A stretch of DNA of 64,000 nt from Nocardia sp. NBC_01329 (GCF_035956715.1 NZ_CP108381.1:3690001-3754000), one strand, 5' to 3'. Numbered from the stretch's first letter, positions 42,370-51,538 are shown. Notes: generated from the letters alone by a model not told the origin. Translations and numbers: made by a program.

Positions 42370-43656
42370 ATGACGAACGCCTTGACCCGCACCGAGACGC
42401 TCGCCGGACGTGCCCGCCGGCAGGCGGTCTGGCTGCTGCCGCTTCTGGCGGTGGTCGTGACGTGGGTGTGTATGTCGCACCCGATCGACCCGTTCCGCGC
42501 CATCAGCGGCGAATACATCGACCTCGAGGTCTATCGCCTCGGGGTCGAGCAGTGGCGCTCGGGCGGCGATCTCTACGGCCATCTCCCGGAGACGGCCGCC
42601 GATATCAGCCTTCCCTTCATCTATCCGCCGTTCGCCGCGTTGGCGCTCGGGATCTACGCGCTACTGCCGTGGGCCGCGACGGTGATCACGTATCTGGTGG
42701 TCTCCATCGGCGCACTGGCGATGACGCTGTACCTGGTGGCCAGGCAGGTCTGGCCACGCCAGGACCAGCTCAGGCTCGCACTGCTGGTCACCGCCACCGC
42801 GACCCCGCTGTCGCTGCTGCTGGAGCCGATCTGGTCGACTCTGGATTTCGGCCAGGTCAATCTGATCCTGATGGGCCTGGTCGCAGCCGATTGCCTGACC
42901 CGCAATCCGCGCTGGCCGCGCGGCGTACTACTCGGTATCGCCGCCGCGATCAAACTGACCCCCGCCGCATTCGTTCTGTTCTTCCTCATCCGCAAGGACT
43001 ACAAGGCTGCCGCGACGGCCGCGATCAGTGGAGCGATCGCCACCGCGATCGGTTTCGCGGTGATGCCCGACGAGTCGGTGCGGTACTGGTTCGGCGGATT
43101 CGGTAACGTCGGCGGCCTGAGCGGGTCGGAATTCCAGACCAACCAGTCGATCCAGGCCGTCCTGGCCCGCTTCGAGATCACCGGCGCCCTGGCCACCGCG
43201 CTGTGGCTGCTCGCCGCGGTCGCGCTCGTGGCGGTGGCGGTGGCGGCCATCCGGCGGACGGGAACGCCGCCGATGATCGCACTGGCCGTCAACGCGGTGG
43301 TCGCGCTGCTCGTCTCACCCATCTCCTGGTCACATCACTGGGTGTGGGTGGCACCGGCGCTGCTGGCGATGGCCGGCTACGCCACCACCCGGCCGTGGTC
43401 CGAGGTGCGCGGCTGGTACGCCGCGGCGACGGCCACGGTGGTGGTGTTCGTGCTGGCCGAACACAACGACCTGCCCGGGAACGACGGCCGGGAGTTGGAG
43501 TGGACGGCCTGGCAGAAGGTCATAGGTAACGGCTACGTGTGGTTCAGCCTGCTGTTGGTGGTGCTGTACGCGACCGCGAGCCGGCGGCAGCGGACGGTGC
43601 CCCGACCCGTTCCCACCGGCTCCGAGGATGCGCTGGTCTCGGTCCGCGAACGCTGA
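42370..43656 (+). CDS. GT87 family membrane mannosyl-type glycosyltransferase (DUF2029)
   Basis: 428-aa polytopic membrane protein with about eleven hydrophobic segments. The first loop motif YIDLEVYRLGVEQW, with the conserved Asp, and FIYPPFAALAL are hallmarks of GT87 enzymes such as mycobacterial PimE and Rv2181, which use polyprenyl-phosphomannose to extend PIM/lipomannan. SPISWSHHWVW in a later loop is also family-typical. ATG 42370 is taken; an upstream in-frame start at 42262 is possible. Exact acceptor unknown. Confidence 0.85.
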   Translation: MTNALTRTETLAGRARRQAVWLLPLLAVVVTWVCMSHPIDPFRAISGEYIDLEVYRLGVEQWRSGGDLYGHLPETAADISLPFIYPPFAALALGIYALLPWAATVITYLVVSIGALAMTLYLVARQVWPRQDQLRLALLVTATATPLSLLLEPIWSTLDFGQVNLILMGLVAADCLTRNPRWPRGVLLGIAAAIKLTPAAFVLFFLIRKDYKAAATAAISGAIATAIGFAVMPDESVRYWFGGFGNVGGLSGSEFQTNQSIQAVLARFEITGALATALWLLAAVALVAVAVAAIRRTGTPPMIALAVNAVVALLVSPISWSHHWVWVAPALLAMAGYATTRPWSEVRGWYAAATATVVVFVLAEHNDLPGNDGRELEWTAWQKVIGNGYVWFSLLLVVLYATASRRQRTVPRPVPTGSEDALVSVRER

Positions 43657-43731
43657 TCGGCGAGTCGCCGGTACGTCCGCCGCCGACCGATCCGCCCGAA
43701 GTCCGGCCTGCCCGCGCGACAGGGCCGCGGC

Positions 43732-45174
43732 CTATCGGCTCACCGGCGGCTGTGGGGCGGTCCGGCCCGGCAGCAGAGCCGCGGCCAGCGCGCCGATGGC
43801 GACGACCGCGGCGCCGACCCATACCGCCGGCACCAGTCCGTCCACATAGCTCTGTGGGTCGGTGTACGCGCCGTGCGAGGCGAACACCGAGGCGAGGACC
43901 GCGATACCCATGGCCACGCCGACTTCCCGCACCGTGTTGTTGGTGCCCGAGGCCATGGAGCGATCCGACTCCGGGACGGCGCCCATCACCACTGTCGCCA
44001 GGGGCGCGAAGGTCAACCCCATCCCGACGCCGGCGAGCAGCAACGGCGCCACAAAGGTGCCGTAGGCGAGGTCCACCGAGGTGGTCGCGGCCATCCAGGC
44101 CAGCGCCACCGCCAGGAGCGCCTGCCCGGTCACCAGCAGTATCCGGGCGCCGATCCGGTCGATCACCAGTCCGGCGAGTGGGGCCACCACCATCGGCGCC
44201 ATGGTCCACGGCATGGTCCGGATACCGGATTCGAGGGGGGTGTATCCCTGCACCACCTGGAAGAACTGGGCGAGCAGGAAGATCGACCCGAACACCCCGA
44301 TGGAGAAGGCGAAGGCCACCATATTCGCCACGCTGAAGGCCCGGATCCGGAACAGTCGCGGCGCGAGCATGGGGGCGGCGGCCCGGCGCTCCCAGACTAT
44401 GAGCGCGCCCAGCAGGACCGCGCCGCCGAGCAGCGAAGCGAGTACACCGGGCGAACTCCAGCCGTCGTCGGCCCCGTGCACGATCCCCCAGACGACGGCC
44501 AGCACTCCGGCCGAGGCCAGCACCAGACCGATCGGGTCGAGCCGTCCGCCGCTCCCGCGTGAGTCGCGCAGTGTCCAGACCACCAGCGGCAGGACCAGCA
44601 CTCCGATCGGCACATTGACCCAGAAGATCCACTGCCAGCTCAGCCCATCGACCACGGCTCCGCCGAGCAGCGGACCGGCCGCTACTCCCAGGCCCGCGAT
44701 CCCGCCCCAGATTCCGATGGCGGCGCTGCGCAACCGTTCGGGTACCGCGTCCGAGAGCAAGGTCAGCGACAGCGGCATCACCGCGGCCCCACCGAAACCC
44801 TGCACCACCCGGGCAGCGACCAGCGTCCCGGGATCGGTCGCGAGGGCGCAGGCCGCCGAGGCGAGCGTGAATACCGCGATACCCGCCAGAAAGACACGGC
44901 GGCGGCCCAGGCGATCACCGAGCGCGGACGCCGTGAGCAGCAGGGCCGCGAACGACAACGTGTAGGCGTTGACGAACCATTGGAGGTCGCCGAGGGAGGC
45001 GCCCAGTTCGGTGCGGATCACCGGAAGGGCGTTGGTGACCACGAGATTGTCCAGCGTGACCATGAACATCGGGATGCCGACGGCGGCGAGCACGGCCGCC
45101 AGTGGTCGCCGTACCGATACATCGGGCGCGACGGGACTTCCGGGGGTAGCTGGTGGGCTCAGTATCTCGGTCAT
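43732..45174 (-). CDS. MFS multidrug exporter, EmrB/QacA (DHA2, 14-TM) type
   Basis: 480 aa with about fourteen hydrophobic segments. Family motifs include MFMVTLDNLVVTNALPVI (membrane helix 1, motif D1), GDRLGRRRVFLAGIAVF (motif A) and ARVVQGFGGAAVMPLSLTLL (motif B), with GIWGGIAGLGVAAGPLLGG (motif C, drug antiporters). ATG 45174 has AAGGA upstream. Transcribed divergently from a TetR gene, with repeated operator-like sequences between. Substrates unknown; likely repressed by that TetR. Confidence 0.92.
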   Translation of the reverse strand: MTEILSPPATPGSPVAPDVSVRRPLAAVLAAVGIPMFMVTLDNLVVTNALPVIRTELGASLGDLQWFVNAYTLSFAALLLTASALGDRLGRRRVFLAGIAVFTLASAACALATDPGTLVAARVVQGFGGAAVMPLSLTLLSDAVPERLRSAAIGIWGGIAGLGVAAGPLLGGAVVDGLSWQWIFWVNVPIGVLVLPLVVWTLRDSRGSGGRLDPIGLVLASAGVLAVVWGIVHGADDGWSSPGVLASLLGGAVLLGALIVWERRAAAPMLAPRLFRIRAFSVANMVAFAFSIGVFGSIFLLAQFFQVVQGYTPLESGIRTMPWTMAPMVVAPLAGLVIDRIGARILLVTGQALLAVALAWMAATTSVDLAYGTFVAPLLLAGVGMGLTFAPLATVVMGAVPESDRSMASGTNNTVREVGVAMGIAVLASVFASHGAYTDPQSYVDGLVPAVWVGAAVVAIGALAAALLPGRTAPQPPVSR

Positions 45175-45191
45175 ATCCAATCCTTGTTGTA

Positions 45192-45239
45192 ATCGACTGA
45201 TAACTAGACTGGAGCTCACGGTATGCATCGACTGATAAC
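45192..45239. promoter_or_regulatory. Paired 13-bp direct repeats between divergent MFS and TetR genes
   Basis: ATCGACTGATAAC occurs at 45192-45204 and again, base for base, at 45227-45239, 35 bp apart start to start. The repeats lie between the divergent MFS start (45174) and the TetR start (45274). They are likely binding sites for the TetR protein, one for each promoter. Confidence 0.6.
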
Positions 45240-45273
45240 ATGTCAAGAGTCACCCGGATCGACAAGGAGGACC

Positions 45274-45840
45274 ATGCCGGAATCGAGCAGGACGAGGATG
45301 ACCGCCCACGAGCGCGGAGCGCAGGTGCTGGCCGCAGCGGTATCCGCTTTCGCGGAGACCGGCTACACCGCCACCCGCACCGACGAGATCGCCCGCCGGG
45401 CCGGAGTCTCCCAGCCCTACGTCATCCGCCTCTTCGGCTCCAAACAGCGACTCTTCCTCGCCGCGGTCGCACAGGTCTGCGATCGCATCGAGGCTGTTTT
45501 CACCGAGGCCGCGACCGGCGCCGGTCCCGACGCTTCTCTCGACGCACTGTCGGAGGCATACGATCGGTTCCTGGCCGAGCGCAACCTTCTGCAAGTACTA
45601 CTGCACGCGTTCGCGGCGGCGGGCGACCCCGAGATCGGGCCGGTCGTCCGCGATAGATACGGCCGCATCTACCGGCTCCTGCGGGAACTCACCGGCGCCT
45701 CGGTCGCCGAGACCCGGAAATTCCTCTCGACCGGCATGTTGCTCACCGTGATGGCCGCACTTCGGGTGACGGGCCCGGAGGCGATCACAGCCGACTGGGC
45801 CCAGGACATCCTCACCGATCTGCACGAGCACGGCATGTGA
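45274..45840 (+). CDS. TetR family regulator of the MFS exporter
   Basis: 188 aa. HTH region RGAQVLAAAVSAFAETGYTATRTDEIARRAGVSQPYVIRLFGSKQRLF is canonical (residues about 12-58); the C-terminal helical domain is ligand-binding. ATG 45274 has AAGGAGGA four bases upstream and is preferred to the upstream ATG at 45223, which lies next to the operator repeat. Divergent to the exporter; expected to repress it and itself. Confidence 0.92.
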   Translation: MPESSRTRMTAHERGAQVLAAAVSAFAETGYTATRTDEIARRAGVSQPYVIRLFGSKQRLFLAAVAQVCDRIEAVFTEAATGAGPDASLDALSEAYDRFLAERNLLQVLLHAFAAAGDPEIGPVVRDRYGRIYRLLRELTGASVAETRKFLSTGMLLTVMAALRVTGPEAITADWAQDILTDLHEHGM

Positions 45841-45871
45841 ACCCAACCCGCCCACGGCCGCGACCTTTCGA

Positions 45872-46702
45872 TCAGCCGCGGCCGAACCGGGTCCGCGAGT
45901 TCGCGTAGAGACAGATCGCCGCCGCCGTGGCCAGGTTGAGGCTTTCGGCTCCCCCCCGGATCGGGATCCGGATACGGTGACGCGCCCGTCGCGCGACCTC
46001 CGGGTCCAGGCCGTGGGCTTCGTTTCCGAACAACCAGGCGACCGGCCGGGTGAACAGTTCGTCGGCGTCGTCGAGATCGACCTCCCCGTCGGCGGCAGTC
46101 GCCATCGTGGCGATCCCGGCGGCTTCGATGCGATCCAGTACCACCGCGGTATCGCGTTCGCGAACGATCGGCACGTGGAAGAGACTGCCGGCGCAGGAGC
46201 GCACGCATTTGCCGTTGTGCGGATCCACGCTGTCCCCGGCCAGCACCACCGCGTCCACACCCACCGCGTCGGCGACCCGGATGAGAGTGCCCGCGTTGCC
46301 GGGGTCGGCGATCGCGACCGGTACGGCGAGGATGCGCGGGATCTCCACCGTAGAATCACCGGCCGGCACCGCGCGGTCCAGCGGCACATCGACCAGATCG
46401 CAGACCGCCACCAGCCCGGGCGGCGTGACCGTCTCCCCCAGCGCCTGCGCGGCCCGGTCGGCCACCAGCGTGGTGCGCACGCCGTCGGCCTCGGCCCCCG
46501 CGATCAGCGCATGCTCCCGGACAGCGCCCTCGGCGGAGTAGAAGAGCTCGCGGACCCGGCCGGATTCGAGGGCGGCACCGACCGAATTGGCGCCTTCGGC
46601 CAGAAAACGCCCGGCCCGCTTCCGCGCCGCACCCCGGTGGAGTTTGGCGGCAGCGACTACACGAGGGTTCCGGATGTCCACAGGTTCATGTCGGTCGGGC
46701 AC
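45872..46702 (-). CDS. tsnR: TrmH/SpoU-type RNA 2'-O-methyltransferase (TsnR-like)
   Basis: 276 aa from GTG 46702. N-terminal substrate-binding domain (RKRAGRFLAEGANSVGAALE) and C-terminal SPOUT trefoil knot with the three motifs: IADPGNAGTLIRVADAVG, VAWLFGNEAHGLDPE and IPIRGGAESLNLATAAAICLY. These enzymes methylate rRNA or tRNA riboses using SAM. In M. tuberculosis the gene tsnR lies between rplT and pheS, as here except for inserted genes. Starts further upstream are possible. Confidence 0.88.
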   Translation of the reverse strand: MPDRHEPVDIRNPRVVAAAKLHRGAARKRAGRFLAEGANSVGAALESGRVRELFYSAEGAVREHALIAGAEADGVRTTLVADRAAQALGETVTPPGLVAVCDLVDVPLDRAVPAGDSTVEIPRILAVPVAIADPGNAGTLIRVADAVGVDAVVLAGDSVDPHNGKCVRSCAGSLFHVPIVRERDTAVVLDRIEAAGIATMATAADGEVDLDDADELFTRPVAWLFGNEAHGLDPEVARRARHRIRIPIRGGAESLNLATAAAICLYANSRTRFGRG

Positions 46703-46804
46703 CCAGCGATCGTAGAGGGTGCCGGTGCCCGGAACCGCGCCGATCCACCGCTCCGATCGAGACCACCGACGCGGCACGGAACCGCCGGTGCGAATCGACG
46801 TCGT

Positions 46805-47464
46805 TCACGGTGCCTGCTCGGTGATCGGTCGAATCCTATCGGTGTTCAAGTGGGCAGTGTCGGCAAGGCTGAGCAGCGTGCGGTTGTGCCAATAGTCGTC
46901 GAGGCATAGTTGAGTGATCGCGCCCGGCGTTGTCGCGAACGAGGCGAATCCGACCGCGTCGACGGGCATCCGCATCCAGCCGGTGATGACGAATGTCAGT
47001 GCGTATCCGTGGGTGATCACGACATGGTCGTAGCCGGTGTCGATCATCAGCTCCTGTGTGCAAGCTCCGACTCGGGTGGCGACCTCGCGCCGGGTCTCGG
47101 CACCGGGAACGGGACCGCGGTGGTCGAGCCGGTCGTGGTCCGGTGCGGGGATCTGCCGCTGCGCGAGCCACTCGTTCGACCGGCCCTCGGCATCGCCGAA
47201 GCTGATCTCGCGCAGACGCGGATCCGTGGCGACCGGAGCCTCGAGGGCTGTGGCGAGAATTCCGGCAGTTTCGACGCATCTGGTCAGGTCGGAGGTTGTG
47301 ATGCGGATCGGCCGCAGTGTGTCGCGGCGGTGCCGGAGCTCCTCGGCGATCAGGTGTGCATCGCGTCGGCCGAGCGCTGTCAGGTGAGAGTCGTACCAGC
47401 CGCCGACCAGGTCGGCTTCGGTGTGTTCTGCGTGCGGGTGGCTCACCACGTAGAGATTCTGCAT
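46805..47464 (-). CDS. Histidine phosphatase superfamily protein with altered RHG motif
   Basis: 219 aa. The phosphoglycerate-mutase fold is clear: VVSHPHAEHTEADLVGGWYDSHLTALG, then TTSDLTRCVETAGILATAL and VVITHGYALTFVI with the second His. The catalytic RHG motif reads SHP: the phospho-accepting His stays but the flanking Arg and Gly are changed. ATG 47464 is preceded by GAGGAGAC. Activity is uncertain. No linked pathway genes are seen. Confidence 0.8.
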   Translation of the reverse strand: MQNLYVVSHPHAEHTEADLVGGWYDSHLTALGRRDAHLIAEELRHRRDTLRPIRITTSDLTRCVETAGILATALEAPVATDPRLREISFGDAEGRSNEWLAQRQIPAPDHDRLDHRGPVPGAETRREVATRVGACTQELMIDTGYDHVVITHGYALTFVITGWMRMPVDAVGFASFATTPGAITQLCLDDYWHNRTLLSLADTAHLNTDRIRPITEQAP

Positions 47465-48017
47465 GTCTCCTCGGGAGATAGTTGTCGAACTTCCCATAGT
47501 CCCTCGCCCACAGGAACCTCGGGGAGGCATCGTATCGGTGCCGTCGCCGCGGCGAGCGCACACCGATCGTCGCCCTCTTCATTGCGGCACGAAGTCGGCT
47601 ACCGTCCGCCTGGATCAGCGTCGGCAGGACCGGCGGTTCGGTGTCGCCGTACAGCACGCACGTATCCGAGTGGGTGCGGATTATCGGACCGAAACAGGTA
47701 TTCGCTCACCATGTGTAACCGGTTGCAGGACGGCGTCGACCAAGGCCAGTGCGGCCCGTTCGGGCTCGGCGAAATAGGGGGCGTCACGCCAGGTGGCGAC
47801 TGCCGCGATCCTTTCGGCGGATTCGACAACCGCATCACCGCCATCGACATCCTCTCCGACCACGACCGGCTCGCACGCCTCGACCTCACCGCCGTCCCGG
47901 GGATGAAACGGACCGGAAACCCGCATATGTTGCCGTCGCATCGGCCCGGCGCTCGATTGCCTCGTAGTCGATGTGCCACAGCGGAGCCGATCCGGCAGGT
48001 TGCCGGCGGCGGCCGGG
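47465..48017. other. Gene-poor interval with a decayed AhpD-like fragment
   Basis: Between the phosphatase start and the SnoaL/HxlR operator no intact gene is recognised. Apart from the AhpD-like remnant at 47681-47941 there are only frames of uncertain coding value, such as one starting MLYGDTEPPVLPTLIQADGS on the minus strand near 47657, which runs into the phosphatase in another frame. Confidence 0.5.
47681..47941 (-). pseudogene. Degraded AhpD/carboxymuconolactone-decarboxylase-like gene
   Basis: The segment ESAERIAAVATWRDAPYFAEPERAALALVDAV matches the well-conserved central block of the AhpD-like CMD family. In place of the CxxC redox centre there is CEPVVVGEDVDGGDA. A frame change and stops precede and follow it, and the normal C-terminal half is absent. 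An N-terminal-like segment (HIDYEAIERRADAT) lies just upstream in another frame. Likely decayed by frameshift. Confidence 0.5.
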
Positions 48018-48036
48018 TGCCTCTATTTTAGAGGCA
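48018..48036. promoter_or_regulatory. Perfect 8-bp inverted repeat at start codon, candidate HxlR operator
   Basis: TGCCTCTA (48018-48025) and TAGAGGCA (48029-48036) are perfect inverted arms around TTT. The right arm contains the ribosome site AGAGG and the first base of the ATG start of the SnoaL-like gene. HxlR proteins bind such dyads, and the hxlR-type gene follows in the same operon. Confidence 0.65.
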
Positions 48037-48422
48037 TGATCACTTCCCCGGTTCTCACCGCATGGCGGACCGGAGACATCGGAGCCTTGGCGGCGGCGGT
48101 CTCCGACGATGTGGTGTTCTCCAGTCCGGTCACGGACTATCGCGGGCGGGACGCGGCACTACACATACTCGGGCTGATCGGCGAGGTCGTGGAGGAGCCC
48201 GGCCCCATCCGAGAACGGTCCGAGAACTCGGACGTGTTCCACCGCTTCGCCGCACATATCGGCGGCGGCGAAGTCGAGGGCGTCCTCCATGAGGAGCGCG
48301 ATTCGACTGGCCACCTCGTCCACATCACGCTGTTCCTCCGGCCGTATGCGGCCCTGCGTACAGCGATGGCCGCAATGCGTGCGCTACTCGAACACTCGCC
48401 GCTGCCCGCGCGGTCCGAGTAG
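48036..48422 (+). CDS. SnoaL/NTF2-fold protein
   Basis: 128 aa, single alpha+beta cone domain: TAWRTGDIGALAAAVSDDVVFSSPVTDYRGRDAALHILGLI is a typical SnoaL-like start, and the last strands (VEGVLHEERDSTGHLVHITLFLRPYAALRTAMAAM) end the fold. Members are polyketide cyclases, small isomerases or of unknown role; no catalytic pair can be assigned. Ends 12 bp before the HxlR gene, forming a two-gene operon. Confidence 0.82.
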   Translation: MITSPVLTAWRTGDIGALAAAVSDDVVFSSPVTDYRGRDAALHILGLIGEVVEEPGPIRERSENSDVFHRFAAHIGGGEVEGVLHEERDSTGHLVHITLFLRPYAALRTAMAAMRALLEHSPLPARSE

Positions 48423-48434
48423 CGGCGGATCCAG

Positions 48435-48794
48435 GTGTCCGCGACCCCCGAGCCCGGGCGATCCGTCCGCGGATCGTCCACCGGCCGGCCGGTTATGGCG
48501 CTGCTGGACCTTGTCGGCCGCCGTTGGTCGCTGCGCATCCTCTGGGAGCTGCACCGGGCCCCGCATCCCCCGACCTTCCGCGAACTGCGCACACGGTGCG
48601 ACGATATGTCTTCCAGCTTGCTGACCCGCCGGCTCCGCGAACTCAGCGAAACCCACCTGGTCGAGCGGGCCGAATCCGGCTATGCGCTCACCGACCCGGG
48701 AGAGCGGCTCCTCGAGCATCTCCGGCCGCTCGCCGCCTGGGCCGACGCCTGGGCCGCCGAGTTCGATATCGAGAGCCGGCCCCCCGGAACCTGA
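48435..48794 (+). CDS. HxlR family winged-helix regulator
   Basis: 119 aa. The pattern RPVMALLDLVGRRWSLRILWELHR, then FRELRTRCDDMSSSLLTRRLRELSETHLVER and GYALTDPGERLLEHLRPLAAWADAW is diagnostic of HxlR regulators. No Cys typical of redox/aldehyde-sensing subtypes is present. GTG start. Likely autoregulates through the palindrome at 48018-48036. Confidence 0.92.
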   Translation: MSATPEPGRSVRGSSTGRPVMALLDLVGRRWSLRILWELHRAPHPPTFRELRTRCDDMSSSLLTRRLRELSETHLVERAESGYALTDPGERLLEHLRPLAAWADAWAAEFDIESRPPGT

Positions 48795-48795
48795 A

Positions 48796-48993
48796 CTAGG
48801 AGAGACTCTCGAGGAATTCGCGAACGAAGCACAGCGGGCAGATCGGATCGAACGGTGCCGTCGTCGTCTCGATCCGCTCGGTCGGCGCGCCGGGCACCAT
48901 CGGTACCCCTGACGCGGCGGCCGATGCCGGTTGTAGGCCGATCACAAGGGAAACCGCCCCTGCGGCAATGGCATTCAGCACCGTACGGCTCAT
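48796..48993 (-). CDS. Small exported protein with CPLC motif
   Basis: 65 aa. A signal peptide (MSRTVLNAIAAGAVSLVIG, then LQPASAAA with an Ala-x-Ala site near residue 26) leads to a mature peptide of about 38-40 residues with a single CPLC pair and a hydrophobic/acidic end (FVREFLESLS). Not a recognised family. Convergent with hxlR, whose stop lies next to this stop. Confidence 0.65.
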   Translation of the reverse strand: MSRTVLNAIAAGAVSLVIGLQPASAAASGVPMVPGAPTERIETTTAPFDPICPLCFVREFLESLS

Positions 48994-49129
48994 GAGGACT
49001 CCTCGGTAACGTGACGCCGAGCCGCTACGTTATCAATGCTTCCGACCGGCGCATGCCCCGAATCGGCGGGTGTTGCCGTCGGCGTTCGCTCCGGCCGAGC
49101 CGAACCTGCAATCAACTGTCGCGACAACT

Positions 49130-49143
49130 ACTGTCTTTACAGT
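49130..49143. promoter_or_regulatory. ACTGT-CTTT-ACAGT inverted repeat, candidate MarR operator
   Basis: A perfect 5-bp dyad with a 4-bp spacer lies 12 bp before the MarR-type gene start and beside AT-rich DNA (TTAAAAT), the usual place for an autoregulatory site. Confidence 0.45.
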
Positions 49144-49155
49144 TAAAATCCGCAT

Positions 49156-49599
49156 ATGGAGAACGCCAGCGCCCTACGCACCGCTTCCCTGCTGCACGAC
49201 ACGGCGCGAATACTGACGAGGCTGCTCGACCGCCAGCTCGCTTCCCACGAGGTGACAGCCCAGCAGGCAGCCTTGCTGATCAACGTCGCCAACGGCGAGA
49301 CGAGCCCGAAGCGGTTGGCGACGATGCTGAGCACCGACACCGCCGGAACGACGCGGCTCATCGACCGGCTCGAGACAAAGGGGATGCTGCGGCGCCACCG
49401 TGACACCACCGACCGCCGGGCCGTGATCCTCGAACTCACCGACTCGGGGCAGCGATCGATACCCGCCCTCGTACCCGCTTTCGGCCGCAGCGCGGCGGAT
49501 CTGTTCGACGGACTCGCCGACGCCGATATCCGGCACCTGGGCGACTTGCTCGAACGCGCCCTGGCAAACGCAGAACCGCCCCGGGGTCCGAAGGCATGA
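49156..49599 (+). CDS. MarR family transcriptional regulator
   Basis: 147 aa winged-helix protein: LLHDTARILTRLLDRQLASHEVTAQQAALLINVANG, KRLATMLSTDTAGTTRLIDRLETKGMLRRHRDTTDRRAVILELTDSGQ with the DxR wing motif. Ligand unknown. It faces a gene-poor stretch and the small exported protein gene; an inverted repeat lies just upstream. Ends before the bidirectional terminator at 49679. Confidence 0.9.
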   Translation: MENASALRTASLLHDTARILTRLLDRQLASHEVTAQQAALLINVANGETSPKRLATMLSTDTAGTTRLIDRLETKGMLRRHRDTTDRRAVILELTDSGQRSIPALVPAFGRSAADLFDGLADADIRHLGDLLERALANAEPPRGPKA

Positions 49600-49678
49600 T
49601 CGTGACAGGTTCACCCGGTCACGTTCGCGCGCATCGGCGGCGCCGATAGGCCGAATCGCGCGACGCCCCCGGACAGCC

Positions 49679-49710
49679 GGAAGGCCCCCTCCAGCGGGAG
49701 GGGGCCTTCC
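49679..49710. terminator. Strong bidirectional hairpin between marR-like gene and rplT
   Basis: Arms of 14 bp (49679-49692 and 49697-49710) pair perfectly around a 4-nt loop AGCG. It lies between two convergent genes and would end both transcripts. No long U tract follows, as is common in high-GC actinobacteria. Confidence 0.8.
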
Positions 49711-49747
49711 ACACCGGGCGGACCTATGGACCGATCCGGAATACGAC

Positions 49748-50128
49748 TCAGGCAGCCGGAGCGTTGACATCCTCGGGCAGCGCGGCCTTGGCGACGGCGA
49801 CCAGGCCGGCGAACGCCTGCGGGTCGGAAACGGCCAGCTCGGCGAGGTTCTTACGATCGACCTCCACACCGGCGGCCTTCAGGCCCTGCACAAAGCGGTT
49901 GTAGGTGATGTCGTTGGCGCGGGCCGCGGCGTTGATGCGGGCGATCCACAGCTTGCGGAAATCACCCTTGCGGGCACGGCGGTCCCGGTAGGCGTAGGTG
50001 AGCGAGTGCAGCTGCTGTTCCTTGGCCTTGCGGTACAGGCGCGAGCGCTGCCCGCGGTAGCCCTTCGAGGCCTCGAGGATGGAACGGCGCTTCTTCTGAG
50101 CGTTGACGGCCCTCTTGACGCGTGCCAC
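49748..50128 (-). CDS. rplT: Ribosomal protein L20
   Basis: 126 aa, [71 protein letters not shown]. Standard L20 with a short C-terminal Ala-rich tail (PEDVNAPAA). Basic N-terminal extension enters the 23S core. Third gene of the infC-rpmI-rplT operon. Confidence 0.98.
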   Translation of the reverse strand: MARVKRAVNAQKKRRSILEASKGYRGQRSRLYRKAKEQQLHSLTYAYRDRRARKGDFRKLWIARINAAARANDITYNRFVQGLKAAGVEVDRKNLAELAVSDPQAFAGLVAVAKAALPEDVNAPAA

Positions 50129-50241
50129 TGGTCAGTCCTAATCGATCTTGGGGGTGCCCGGTCGAGCGCACCCGAGTGGGTCGGTTCTTCGGCGTCCGGT
50201 CGCAGAGGCGGTACCGGACGGTATCGATCCCGGTGAGGGGA

Positions 50242-50436
50242 TCAGATACCCAGCAGCTTCTTCACACGGCGGACATCGGCCGGGGCGACCGATTCCGTGC
50301 CGTCCAGACGACGAGTCCGGCGGGAGGACTTGTGCTCGAGCAGGTGCCGGCGGTTGGCCTGCTGACGGCGCAGCTTGCCCTTACCGGTCACCTTGAAACG
50401 CTTCGAAGCGCCGCTGTGGCTCTTCATCTTCGGCAT
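50242..50436 (-). CDS. rpmI: Ribosomal protein L35
   Basis: 64 aa, [25 protein letters not shown] then [18 protein letters not shown], canonical bL35. Lies 113 bp before rplT and 140 bp after infC, same strand. Confidence 0.97.
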   Translation of the reverse strand: MPKMKSHSGASKRFKVTGKGKLRRQQANRRHLLEHKSSRRTRRLDGTESVAPADVRRVKKLLGI

Positions 50437-50576
50437 GGCAACCTCAATCTGTGTCGTGCCCGCGCAGGGGCGGACCAGGTGTACTGATCAGCGTTATTGC
50501 GGACTCGATGCAATGACGCTGCGGCGTTCGCCGCCATAGTGCGGCGTGGCGCCGCAGTGTGCGGCCTACGCCGTTG

Positions 50577-51176
<600 letters not shown>

Positions 51177-51538
51177 GGGGCCTCCTAGGTCTAGCGGTGT
51201 CGTCCGACGACCGCTCGCAATGAACCCCTTGTTCAACACGAAGGCCCCGTCGCGGTATTTCGCCGCTACGAGGCCCGATGTCGACCGGTCTGTGCAGGTT
51301 ATAGGCCTGCACTCACGATTCCGCCGGAGCGAGATCGTGAAACCCACCCATCGAAGGGCGGGTGACCGGACCGTTTGACCAGGCGATCATCGCCGGCAAC
51401 GGTGGGAGTCGGGCTCCACTTGGCTGCCCCGGACAGTACCGGGGCGGTCGTCGCCGGAAAGTTTAACAGCTGCCGTTCGGATCTCCGAATCGCCCGCTCA
51501 CCGCCCGGCGGGAAATCAGTTGCCCGAGCGCGGCCTCG
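51177..51538. other. infC leader / divergent intergenic region
   Basis: 362 bp between infC and the DinB-like gene. Holds the infC ribosome site and hairpin; the rest shows no credible gene on either strand and no clear promoter that I can place. Confidence 0.5.
51193..51215. promoter_or_regulatory. Hairpin in infC leader just before the ribosome site
   Basis: On the minus strand an AGCGGT/ACCGCT stem extends by a GTC/GAC pair around a GGAC loop with one bulged C. Its base ends seven nucleotides before the AGGAGG of infC. Could affect initiation or be a leader element; no L20-type leader was identified with confidence. Confidence 0.4.

Noticed and set aside
47599..47979. 126-codon minus frame covering the AhpD-like remnant
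   Set aside because: Pro/Ser/Arg-rich and out of frame with the recognisable AhpD block.
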